Shown here: one piece after another, positions 55,406 to 64,000 of the stretch
Numbering within the stretch: the first letter of the stretch is position 1
Layout: every line of letters begins with the position of its first letter
Assembly (NCBI GenBank): GCA_028752135.1
Contig: CP082782.1
Coordinates: 62,001-126,000 of the forward strand
Reading direction: 5' to 3'
DNA length: 64,000 bases
Origin: Ehrlichia sp028752135
Lineage (GTDB): Bacteria > Pseudomonadota > Alphaproteobacteria > Rickettsiales > Anaplasmataceae
Notes under the pieces: model-generated
What the model was told of the DNA's origin: nothing
Database searches by the model: none
What the model saw: the letters and a program-made list of their open reading frames with translations, nothing else
Translations under genes and position numbers: made by a program

Positions 55406-56438
55406 ATTAAAATAGATATATTGTTAAGAGAAATACATATTAATCACTTCAATACAGCTAAAATTCAGATCAAGAACTATGTGGCCTATGACACATATAT
55501 AAAGACTAAAGAATTATTGATATATCTTTATTCACAGAAAGTTAATCAATATCTGTAAAATTACCAACCATAAAATTCCATATTAAACAAGTTATGAGAA
55601 TATATATAGTTAACCATATATACTAAATACTACATCCATATGGACAACATTTTCTTCTTGATAATCTAAAAATTAGAACACAATATAAGAGAAGAATTAA
55701 AGAGAAAAATAGAGAAATCACTACTAAGCAACTATGCGATAAAAAACTTCACACTATTTCTATACCATTTGATATAGAAAAAGTTAATTTATTAACAAGT
55801 AGACATTATAACCATCTAATTTTCCCAAATATCCATGTAAACTGTGTTACCAGTACAGAATTAATATCATTCAATCCAAACAGTATGTTCAAACCTGTGA
55901 TGCTACCTTTACATGAGTTCAAGAATAAAAAAAATTTTTGTATTAATAACAATAAACAATATTGTATTAGGACACTACAAAAACATTATATTAATATATA
56001 AATTTATGCGTAGCAGTACACACAGTTTTATATAAGCATATGTAAAATTAGTTTCAAAATAAAACATTTTTCAAAGAAAAAAAATACATTGAAAAAATTA
56101 AAATACCATTTATTTATAGTAGATTATACTTCAATATACTTATAGCTATAAAATCACATATCAATCAAGTTATCATTATCTATAAATATTTTCACAAATA
56201 GCTTTACATAAACCTTATATATAGAACTTATGATTTCTATCTACTTTACTAATCAACTATTCTGCAATGCATCATAAATATCCATTCTTAAATACTTAAG
56301 TAATATCAATATTCCATATATTAATTTCTTATTTTCGAGATTTACAAACTGACAATAAAAAAAAGTACACAAAAAAACCTACTATATTAAGCACAGTACA
56401 AATTTATACTACTGTTAAATACAATTTAGCTTTTATGT
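55406..56438. other. Spacer after the polyprenyl synthase
   Basis: No confident gene. The part 55627-56001 has an unusually long open frame without a start and is listed separately. Confidence 0.45.
55627..56001 (+). pseudogene. Possible gene remnant: 124 open codons without a start
   Basis: The frame is open from the codon after a TAA (55624) to TAA at 55999. It encodes a plausible basic protein segment (NLKIRTQYKRRIKEKNREI, then CDKKLHTISIPFDIEKVNLL and later FKPVMLPLHEF). There is no ATG, GTG or TTG until the interior. In such AT-rich sequence 124 codons without a stop is unlikely by chance, so a truncated gene is suggested. I do not recognise the family. Confidence 0.35.
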
Positions 56439-58310
56439 TTAAGGATTAACATCTATAGCTTTAATATCTAAACGTGATACTAAGATTTTATCTATATTAG
56501 TTTTTCCATCTTCCATTAATTTCTGATTTTCAAGATTTATCAATCTACAATATAAAACAGCAGACACACAAAATACGGTAAAAAAACTAATCGATGCTAT
56601 TAAACATAACATAGATCTATAAACACCAGGCTGCATGCCAAAAACAGGCTCAGCCTTAAAGATTACAACAACATTTAAAACAAATAAACATGCAAATAAA
56701 ACTAATCCTAGAGATACCATCTGAAAATTAGTATTTTTACTTCCTTTAATATCCCTACACACTGCTCTAATACTAGATATCTCATTAAATTTACTAGATA
56801 TTAGTTGATATACTTTTATTACATCTGAACAAAATAAACTTATACTTTTGTTTTTCTGTTCATTAGGATCAAAAATCCGACGTCCACCTGCAAAATATGT
56901 TTTTACACATTCTTGATAATTTGAAGAGACTCTATAATCATATATAGGTAACGTACTATTTATTTGAGAAAAATCTTTATATATAGCCTTAAGATTTCCA
57001 TTAAATATATGATAAATATTGTTACCTAAGATACTATATACAGTACTACCTGCGTTATTTCTTCCTTCAAGTAGGTCCCTCAGAGGAACAGAAGATATTA
57101 AAAATCTATAATAATCTAAGCATTGTTGTAAATAAAATGAGCGAACTTCCTTTAATAAGCTCTCCAATTTGGCCAGATTTGATACCCCTTCTCGTATTTC
57201 ACTGAGAACTCCACCTTCAAGCTTTGCCCGTAATCTTTGTAGATTTTTCTTACCATAACAGTTAAACATTACATATATTCTTGCAAAATAAATAAAATAC
57301 GTATGTGCCATAATATGCAATGGAGTGTCACCATGAATATTTCTTTGTGTTGTCATGGCAGGAAAATTTTGATAAAGATATTTAACAATCTTAAAATTCA
57401 TATATGGTGAACATACAGCATAATGTATTACACTATTACCTGAATCATCTAATTCATGAACTATTAAAGGATTTCTTTCTATTATTGGTTGTATTATCTG
57501 ACATAGAAACTCCTCTTGGTTTTCATAACAAGATATGTTTACAGCATAATGAAGAGCAGTCCTACCATGCATATCAAGAGTATATCGAGAAAAATTTACT
57601 AAAAATGTTGACACTAATTCGAACATTAGAGGACGCAACTCGGGAGTTTCTAGTGTAAAATATAATCTATTGATAATACTTATAGTATCAGGTGCAAGTT
57701 CTTCTCTAGGAGAACCACAATAAGACAAAAACTCAGAAACTTGCTGGACAGTAATTTCTCCACTTACAACACCAGCATTCATTCTATCAGCAAACATCTT
57801 TATAGCAGTGATTGTAGCTTCAAACAATTCTATCTTTCTTTGCAACGTAATTTCTTGTTCCACGTCTTCTTGAACAACATCTTCATCAACATCTATAGCA
57901 CCCAATAAAGTTTTACAAATCTTACCAGAAAAAGCTGCATATTTACTTTTAAAACCATTAAGTATTACTTGTATTTCACTAACTGAATCTTGCGAACTAA
58001 AAATTGACAATTTATTTCGTTTTTCAGCTTGCAGTATTAGCTCTGACTTTTCAATTGTTTCTGACAATAATTTTGCAACCTGTTTTTTCACATCAGCAGC
58101 AATAGCATAACTTGCATCTTTATTTCCACATACAATATGCAATGACATCATGATTAAATATAATATTGTACCAACATCACACCTTAATGAGAGCATTTCT
58201 TTAGCACTCAGAGGTTTGATCATATCAACAAATGATGTATCATGATTGAGCACTTTGCTAAACAAAGTAGGTTTAGATAAATTAAAAAGAAATTGTTGTG
58301 TTATACGCAT
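56439..58310 (-). CDS. Ankyrin-repeat protein with two C-terminal membrane segments
   Basis: 623 residues. An alpha-helical N-terminal region of unknown type is followed by ankyrin-like repeats at about 247-345: HGRTALHYAV, SGNSVIHYAV and HGDTPLHIMAH. A long helical stretch follows. Two membrane segments lie at about 531-552 and 567-588, then a short charged tail. Ankyrin proteins of Anaplasmataceae include secreted effectors (such as AnkA and Ank200), but this one, with membrane anchors, is not a recognised homolog; an envelope or host-membrane location is inference. No signal peptide is seen. The start MRITQQFLFNL is the first ATG. It is separated from mlaF by 80 bp on the same strand. Confidence 0.85.
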   Translation of the reverse strand: MRITQQFLFNLSKPTLFSKVLNHDTSFVDMIKPLSAKEMLSLRCDVGTILYLIMMSLHIVCGNKDASYAIAADVKKQVAKLLSETIEKSELILQAEKRNKLSIFSSQDSVSEIQVILNGFKSKYAAFSGKICKTLLGAIDVDEDVVQEDVEQEITLQRKIELFEATITAIKMFADRMNAGVVSGEITVQQVSEFLSYCGSPREELAPDTISIINRLYFTLETPELRPLMFELVSTFLVNFSRYTLDMHGRTALHYAVNISCYENQEEFLCQIIQPIIERNPLIVHELDDSGNSVIHYAVCSPYMNFKIVKYLYQNFPAMTTQRNIHGDTPLHIMAHTYFIYFARIYVMFNCYGKKNLQRLRAKLEGGVLSEIREGVSNLAKLESLLKEVRSFYLQQCLDYYRFLISSVPLRDLLEGRNNAGSTVYSILGNNIYHIFNGNLKAIYKDFSQINSTLPIYDYRVSSNYQECVKTYFAGGRRIFDPNEQKNKSISLFCSDVIKVYQLISSKFNEISSIRAVCRDIKGSKNTNFQMVSLGLVLFACLFVLNVVVIFKAEPVFGMQPGVYRSMLCLIASISFFTVFCVSAVLYCRLINLENQKLMEDGKTNIDKILVSRLDIKAIDVNP

Positions 58311-58391
58311 GTTAACACCTTACTACAAAATATCTCATTAAAAATTTAACCTCAAAAAATTATTAAAAACAAATATTCAAAAATACACTAA

Positions 58392-59108
58392 TCAATTACG
58401 ACATATAAAATCCCTAACATATTTATTTTCTATATTTTTAATATCATGTACGGATTCGCATGCAATAATTTTTCCATCGTATAATACAGCTATTCTACTA
58501 GCAATTTTAAATGCACTACTAATATCATGAGTAATAGTAATTACCGTCAAATTAAATTCTTTATGACACTTTACGATTATATCATTTACAACATCAGACA
58601 TTATCGGATCTAATCCAGAAGTTGGTTCATCAAGTATCATAATTTTAGGTTCACTAACAATAGCTCTAGCTAATGCTATTCTTTTTTTCATTCCACCAGA
58701 TAATTCAATAGGATATCTATCTAAAACATCATTACTCAGTCCTACCAAATTTAAACCAGAGGCAGCAATTTTTCTTGATAAATCTTTATTATATTTAAAT
58801 CTATAATGAAAATTAAACGCAATATTTTCACATACCGTCAAACTATCAAATAATGCACAATTTTGAAATAAAACTCCAAAGTTTTTTATTAAGCTCTTAT
58901 CATGACTAATATCCACGCCACTGACTACAACTTTACCAGAAGTAGGTGCTATTAATCCTAACATTGTTTTTGTTAATACAGATTTTCCACTACCTGATTC
59001 TCCAACAATAACTAATGATTCTCCACATGCAATATCAAGATTTATTCCTTTCAATACTTGATGTCCGTGGAAAGCTATATGTAGATCAGCTAAAGAAATA
59101 TAATTCAT
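58392..59108 (-). CDS. mlaF: ABC transporter ATPase, MlaF type
   Basis: ATPase of the Mla-type lipid transporter that moves phospholipids between the outer and inner membrane. 238 residues. Walker A GESGSGKS is at 36-43, the Q-loop in VLFQNCALFDSLTV, the ABC signature LSGGMKKRIALARA at about 135-148, Walker B IMILDEPTSGLDP, and the switch His in ITHD. The phrase FQNCALFDSLTVCENI is typical of MlaF/Ttg2A. It lies 11 bp downstream of the MlaE-type permease gene, forming a two-gene unit. The MlaD substrate-binding gene is not adjacent. Confidence 0.92.
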   Translation of the reverse strand: MNYISLADLHIAFHGHQVLKGINLDIACGESLVIVGESGSGKSVLTKTMLGLIAPTSGKVVVSGVDISHDKSLIKNFGVLFQNCALFDSLTVCENIAFNFHYRFKYNKDLSRKIAASGLNLVGLSNDVLDRYPIELSGGMKKRIALARAIVSEPKIMILDEPTSGLDPIMSDVVNDIIVKCHKEFNLTVITITHDISSAFKIASRIAVLYDGKIIACESVHDIKNIENKYVRDFICRN

Positions 59109-59119
59109 AAAATTAACTA

Positions 59120-59917
59120 CTATGAATAGAATACAGTAATAACATAATTTAATAAAATAATGAACATAGATGACACAACAACAACATAAGTTGTTGCAAT
59201 TCCAACCCCTCTAGCTCCCCCACTACAATAATAACCGCTATAACAACCCATAAAGGATATTATAAAACCAAATACTGTAGCTTTAATTAATCCTAAAACA
59301 ACATCTTTAACATGTAAAAATTTCATCACCCCTCTAATATACATCTCAGGAGTATATCCCAGTTGGAACGCACCAACTACATATCCACCATAAGAACCTA
59401 TTAAATCCGCACACAAAATTAACATGGGCATAGCAATCATTGCAGAAATGATACGAGGAACTACTAAATATTTAAATGGGTTAGTATTTAACGTGAACAA
59501 AGCATCTATTTGCTCAGTAATACGCATAGTCCCTATTTCAGCAGCTATAGATGCTCCAACTCTTCCTGCAATAATAAGACCAATCAATACTGGCCCTAAT
59601 TCTCTTACAATTGCAACAACAACTATACCAGAAACAAAATCACCAGAAACTTTATTATGTATTATTAAAGAATTTTGTAATATTAAAACTGCACCAGTAA
59701 ATATTGCAGTCACACCTACTATTGGTAAAGAAAGAAAAAATATTTCTGCAAATTGTTTTACCATAACACTATAATAATAAGGAGGAATAAAAAAGTTATA
59801 TACAAATTTCATAAAAAAAATAACAGCATGTCCTATATTAAAGATTAAGTTAATTACATATTTCCCAATAGTTTCTAGTAGCCATACTAATATAACATTT
59901 AAACGTAAAAATCTCAT
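59120..59917 (-). CDS. mlaE: ABC transporter permease, MlaE type
   Basis: Inner-membrane permease partner of MlaF, 265 residues with about five to six membrane segments. The family signature is clear: VVAIVRELGPVLIGLIIAGRVGASIAAEIGTM split across residues about 104-135, followed by ITEQIDALFTLNTNPFKYLVVPRI. YYCSGGARGVGIATTYVVV near the end is also typical. The N-terminus MRFLRLNVILVWLLETIG supplies an extra hydrophobic helix, as in other MlaE proteins. It is first in the unit with mlaF. Confidence 0.93.
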   Translation of the reverse strand: MRFLRLNVILVWLLETIGKYVINLIFNIGHAVIFFMKFVYNFFIPPYYYSVMVKQFAEIFFLSLPIVGVTAIFTGAVLILQNSLIIHNKVSGDFVSGIVVVAIVRELGPVLIGLIIAGRVGASIAAEIGTMRITEQIDALFTLNTNPFKYLVVPRIISAMIAMPMLILCADLIGSYGGYVVGAFQLGYTPEMYIRGVMKFLHVKDVVLGLIKATVFGFIISFMGCYSGYYCSGGARGVGIATTYVVVVSSMFIILLNYVITVFYS

Positions 59918-60924
59918 AATAATACACCAAACAAATTCTATATTAATTACTACTTACCATAACTGACTTTATTACTAACGATAAATTTCCAATTATTAAT
60001 AATTTAATTATAACAAAACTTCATCAAGGAACATATAAAAAAACAGTTATACTATGTTAAGAATAAAGAATTCAAAGTTAGAAGAGATTCTATTAAAAAC
60101 AAAACCCTACAGACTTTAATACTAAACTTAGTGTCGATACAAAATAACTACCCTAAAATTTTCAACAAATATTACAAATCACTTTACTTTATAAACTATA
60201 AATTGAAAAATTTACTATAAACATTACACTCTTTAACTCTAGCAACTATAATAATACATTATCTTTAAACAACACTTTCTCATCATACTGGCATTACCAC
60301 AATGATATTTTAATATAAAAATACTTAACATTCTATAAAATTATTCATATCAGCTATAGTACATTGTATTTTAATACTCCAATATTAGAGCAATATATAA
60401 AAGACATGTATAATGATTTAACATATATACACATTATTCTATCTCCAATTCAACACTAAAAATACAAATACTCGCTATGTAAGCATAATAACCAACTCAT
60501 AACACAAAAGCATTGTAACGCTACTAAATCTACTTAACTAACATAAAAAACACACTCTTATTTTGAGAAAATATAATGGTAGTTTATAAATCTTAATATT
60601 TAGTAGAAATAATATATTTAATTTTGACTGTAACATTAATTTATAAATAAATCAATGCAACAAATACAAAAGTCTCTTTAGAATAGTCATAAAATAGTTA
60701 CTTCTTACATAGCATATAAAAGGTTTAAGTTTTAAATAATATAATATTTGCCTTAAAAAATCATATATTTAAAATAAAGCAAAATATCATATTTTTAACT
60801 CAATTAGCCACTAACTGACGCTCCAAGGCAATTTCATATATATAAATAAACTTTTATAATAAAAAAATTATAAATGATATCTCTAAGGAGAGACTACTAA
60901 TTAAGATTACTCCACTAAATAAAT
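59918..60924. other. Long AT-rich spacer
   Basis: About 1 kb between rpe and mlaE. I see no gene, RNA or repeat that can be supported. Confidence 0.5.
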
Positions 60925-61611
60925 TTATGAGAAAGACTTAAGTTGTTTTACATAACTCAGTATATCACTTGCGTTAAAAATTGCAGATCCAACAACCAAA
61001 ATATCAGCTCCAGCTTTCACTATATCTTCAGCATTTTCAATATTAACACCACCATCCACTGCTATTTTGGTTTTTAAAGAGTATTTTTCTATCATATTAC
61101 GAATACACAAAATCTTGTTTAACTGTGATTTAATAAACTGTTGTCCCCCAAAACCAGGATTTACTGTCATCACCAATACAAGGTCAAGTTCAAAAATAAT
61201 ATACTCTAAAACATTGTAGTGAGACGTTGGAACAAGAGATAATCCAGCACTTTTTCCATAGAACTTAATTTTTTTTATAACACGATCTAAATGTATCTCA
61301 GACTCTGCATGAACAGTTATCATATCTGCACCTGCATTAACAAAATCCTCAATATAATTACCAGGAGAGTTAACCATTAAATGCACATCAAACGGAATGG
61401 TAGTATATTTTCGAATCGCAGATACGACAACTGGTCCTATACTAATATTAGGAACAAAATTACCATCCATCACATCTATATGAATATAATCTACACCTGC
61501 ATTTGTCAACATTTCCACTGATTTGCCTAAATTAGCAAAATCTGCCGATAAAATAGAACTAGAGACTTCAATAATTCTTGCTTGACTAAAATTATTTTCT
61601 TTTATTTGCAC
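60925..61611 (-). CDS. rpe: Ribulose-phosphate 3-epimerase
   Basis: Interconverts ribulose 5-phosphate and xylulose 5-phosphate in the non-oxidative pentose phosphate pathway. TIM barrel, 228 residues. Diagnostic: SSSILSADFANLGK (17-30), IHIDVMDGNFVPNISIGP with the metal-binding His and Asp, FDVHLMV, TVNPGFGGQQF, AVDGGVN and VVGSAIF. The start is GTG at 61611, giving about ten residues more than the usual start; no ATG lies in frame nearby and no clear ribosome site is seen, so the exact start is uncertain. Monocistronic. Confidence 0.95.
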   Translation of the reverse strand: MQIKENNFSQARIIEVSSSILSADFANLGKSVEMLTNAGVDYIHIDVMDGNFVPNISIGPVVVSAIRKYTTIPFDVHLMVNSPGNYIEDFVNAGADMITVHAESEIHLDRVIKKIKFYGKSAGLSLVPTSHYNVLEYIIFELDLVLVMTVNPGFGGQQFIKSQLNKILCIRNMIEKYSLKTKIAVDGGVNIENAEDIVKAGADILVVGSAIFNASDILSYVKQLKSFS

Positions 61612-62793
61612 GTTAGTTTTGCACCATACATAATCTACATTTTATTAAATTCAACATAATTTTCAAGTCTACAAAAAAGATAAATAACTACATCTTTACA
61701 TAAATTTATACAATATATTCATTTCCATTTTAGAAAATATAAACTCACACTACTTCCGTATATATTAAACTAGTATGTTCAACTTACTATTCTCTCATTA
61801 CAAGTTTTAATCCTATTAAAAACACAGAAACCACTTTAAACATATCACCCATATTATAACAAATTCTGCTAATAATTTCTAAACACTGCTTAAATATTCT
61901 AAGCTTCTACTATGATAACCATTTCTAAATCTGTATACACCTTACACTAAACCTTCAGTAATAACTAATCAATTTCCATAACATACCATCAGAACACACC
62001 TATAGTTATTACTATGTTTATTTCAAACTAACAAAAAACTATTCATAGGATAAATAGAATATCCAGAAGGTTAACTACCATAACACTTCAGTACCATAAA
62101 ACAATTTGAATGAACACATCTAATTGTCCAAAACAAATCCACATTTACTTCAATATATCAACACAACAAACAATACTGAGCTAAAATTAATTACAATAAA
62201 TTATGAAGTACAATGACATAAGTTCTTCCAAATTAACACATCAGATATAGTATTATATCAATTACTATAAAGTAGTTTTCCTTGATTACTTTCCTAATAC
62301 TTTTTTATCTTATTATAGAAAACCATTAAGTGATAACTAAACTCAAAAACATAGAATATTCAGAAAGTTTATTTGCTATGATTACTTCTGAATCTATAAA
62401 ATAGTTAAAACAGAAAAATGACTCTTTACTTGAATTTTTTCAGAAATAATCAGATCATATTTAATATTGCTGTGATCTTCAATCCCTAATAAATCAACAA
62501 TAAATCCTGTTATACTTGCACAACACATTATGTACTTGTACTGACATTAATCCTCCTAAACAGGATAAGAAAACATTACAATAATTACTACTAAATAATT
62601 AATGCACATTTTTACATACCTTTTCTTCTAATCTACTAAAATATTATATTTATGCATAATGCTAAACTAACCCAATAATTATCCAATACCTAATTAACTA
62701 AACTATTGAACAATACTATTTTTAGACCCTTAATGATAAACAATTAGCTCTACAAGATTTACTTAACTCAATACAAAAAAATGTTTTACGTAC
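61612..62793. other. Long AT-rich spacer between polA and rpe
   Basis: About 1.18 kb without supported genes or RNAs, one of the longest empty stretches in the window. Confidence 0.5.
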
Positions 62794-64000
62794 TTACATG
62801 TTAACTGAATTTACAACTCTATACTTATCATATTCTATCAAATCAGCCCAGTTATCTCCTATACTTACATCAACTTTTAACGGTATAGATAATTCAACTA
62901 TACCTTCCATAACTTCTTTTATCATTTTTATTGCACTATCCACATACTCTTCTGGTATTTCAAACAGTAACTCATCATGCACTTGAAGTATAATAGACCC
63001 ATGCTTTAATTTATCGAATAAATGTATCATAGACATTTTGATTATATCAGCTGATGTACCTTGTAAAGGAGCATTAATAGCTGCCCTCTCTGAAAAATTT
63101 TTAGCTGTAGCATTACTACTATTTATATCCTTTATAAAACATTTTCTCCCAAAAATAGTCCTAGTATAACCATAAGTTTTTGCATAATTTTTTATATCTT
63201 CCATATAAGACTGAATCTCTGGATAAGATTTAAAATAGCTGTCAATATACGCAATCGCTTCTGACCTACTTATACCAAGTTGCTTAGCTAAACCAAATGC
63301 ACTCATACCGTAAATTATACCAAAATTTATTGATTTCGCTTTTCTTCTTAAGTTTTTATCTAAATCTTGAGAACCAAATATTTGTTTTGCTGTTATTAAA
63401 TGTATATCCTGGTTTAAAGAGAATGCATTTTTAAATGCTTGTACATTAGCAATATGCGCCATTATGCGTAACTCTATTTGTGAATAATCAGCAGAAACTA
63501 ATTTAAAACCTTTTTTAGCAACAAATGCTCTTCTGATAGCATTACCTTCTTCACTCCTAATTGGAATATTTTGTAAGTTTGGATTACTTGAACTTAACCT
63601 ACCAGTAGCAGTTGATACCATGGAGTAAAAAGTATGTACTCTCCCACTATTATCATCTATTTGTTTTACTAAAGCATCAGTATAGGTACTTTTTAATTTT
63701 GTAAAATGACGCCACTTTAATATTTGATCAGCAATTTCAATTCCATTAGTTGCAAGTTCATTTAAAACTTCTGCATCTGTACTATAATTACCTGAACTTA
63801 ATTTTCTACCCTTCTTTATACCCATTCTATCAAACAATATACTTCCTAATTGTTTTGAAGATGCTATATTAAATTCTGTACCTGAAAGTTCATATATTTT
63901 ATTCTCCAATATGCTAATTTCTTCCAAGAAAGTAGACGATAACATCTCTAAAATGTTAACATTAACTAACATTCCTATTTTTTCTACTTGATCTAAAACA
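62794..64000 (-). CDS. polA: DNA polymerase I, C-terminal part (5' end beyond window)
   Basis: The frame stays open past the ATG at 63972 to the window edge (LDQVEKIGMLVNVNIL), so that ATG is internal. The polymerase domain is complete: FNIASSKQLGSILF, the thumb region with TGRLSSSNPNLQNIPIR, motif A SADYSQIELRIMAH, motif B RRKAKSINFGIIYGMSAFG, and motif C LQVHDELLFEIP. It ends NSVNM at 62794. The 5'-nuclease and any exonuclease part lie outside. It repairs DNA and removes RNA primers. Confidence 0.96.
   Translation of the reverse strand, partial: VLDQVEKIGMLVNVNILEMLSSTFLEEISILENKIYELSGTEFNIASSKQLGSILFDRMGIKKGRKLSSGNYSTDAEVLNELATNGIEIADQILKWRHFTKLKSTYTDALVKQIDDNSGRVHTFYSMVSTATGRLSSSNPNLQNIPIRSEEGNAIRRAFVAKKGFKLVSADYSQIELRIMAHIANVQAFKNAFSLNQDIHLITAKQIFGSQDLDKNLRRKAKSINFGIIYGMSAFGLAKQLGISRSEAIAYIDSYFKSYPEIQSYMEDIKNYAKTYGYTRTIFGRKCFIKDINSSNATAKNFSERAAINAPLQGTSADIIKMSMIHLFDKLKHGSIILQVHDELLFEIPEEYVDSAIKMIKEVMEGIVELSIPLKVDVSIGDNWADLIEYDKYRVVNSVNM

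Noticed and set aside
62798..62986. Plus-strand open frame within polA
   Set aside because: Antisense shadow of the polymerase C-terminus.

Overview
The window looks like chromosome of an Ehrlichia-type member of the Anaplasmataceae (obligate intracellular, tick-borne Alphaproteobacteria). The grounds are very AT-rich sequence, long non-coding spacers, strongly alphaproteobacterial housekeeping proteins (5-aminolevulinate synthase HemA, PdhC, SecF, GlnA, an MlaE/MlaF pair) and an ankyrin-repeat protein. The species cannot be fixed from sequence alone.

Region 1 (1-42,825) is one head-to-tail array, all on the minus strand, of about 17 members of a single paralogous family of unknown function. 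The ancestral protein, roughly 600-870 residues, has: two hydrophobic segments near the N-terminus (about residues 3-22 and 40-62); a Lys-rich linker; a W-[IV]-x-V-x-[KR]-K box; a variable number of about 60-residue modules carrying [YF]LKQ(G/S)xKPK and YAQKV motifs; a conserved C-terminal domain of about 300 residues (LHFxYC, RYCSTxFYDQSLLD, YEPxSGxFFQ, YCGHM, FCxxC, HMYHP); and a short tail usually ending S-[KR]-x-L. Most genes share a promoter-like element and leader. Three members near the right end (35.9, 37.8 and 40.8 kb) are diverged. Seven members look intact (one cut by the window edge). The others are broken, mostly by one-base length changes in homopolymers inside the Lys-rich linker. 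One member carries a run of ten G. Blocks of near identity between paralogs show recent gene conversion or duplication, and fossil gene tails lie in several spacers.

Region 2 (43-64 kb) is ordinary chromosome with long spacers: pdhC (-); class I fructose-bisphosphate aldolase directly abutting tRNA-Cys (+); secF (-); a YraN-family gene starting in a 13-A tract (+); the unit tRNA-Lys-tyrS-hemA (-); glnA (+); a polyprenyl diphosphate synthase gene broken three times (+); an ankyrin-repeat membrane protein (-); mlaF-mlaE (-); rpe (-); and the 3' part of polA (-), which runs off the right edge.

The array is the exciting part: a large, fast-turning-over repertoire of probably membrane-anchored or exported proteins whose integrity is governed by homopolymers. 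I recall that the E. canis genome report described immune-evasion paralog families, one with poly(G-C) tracts; whether this is that family cannot be settled here.
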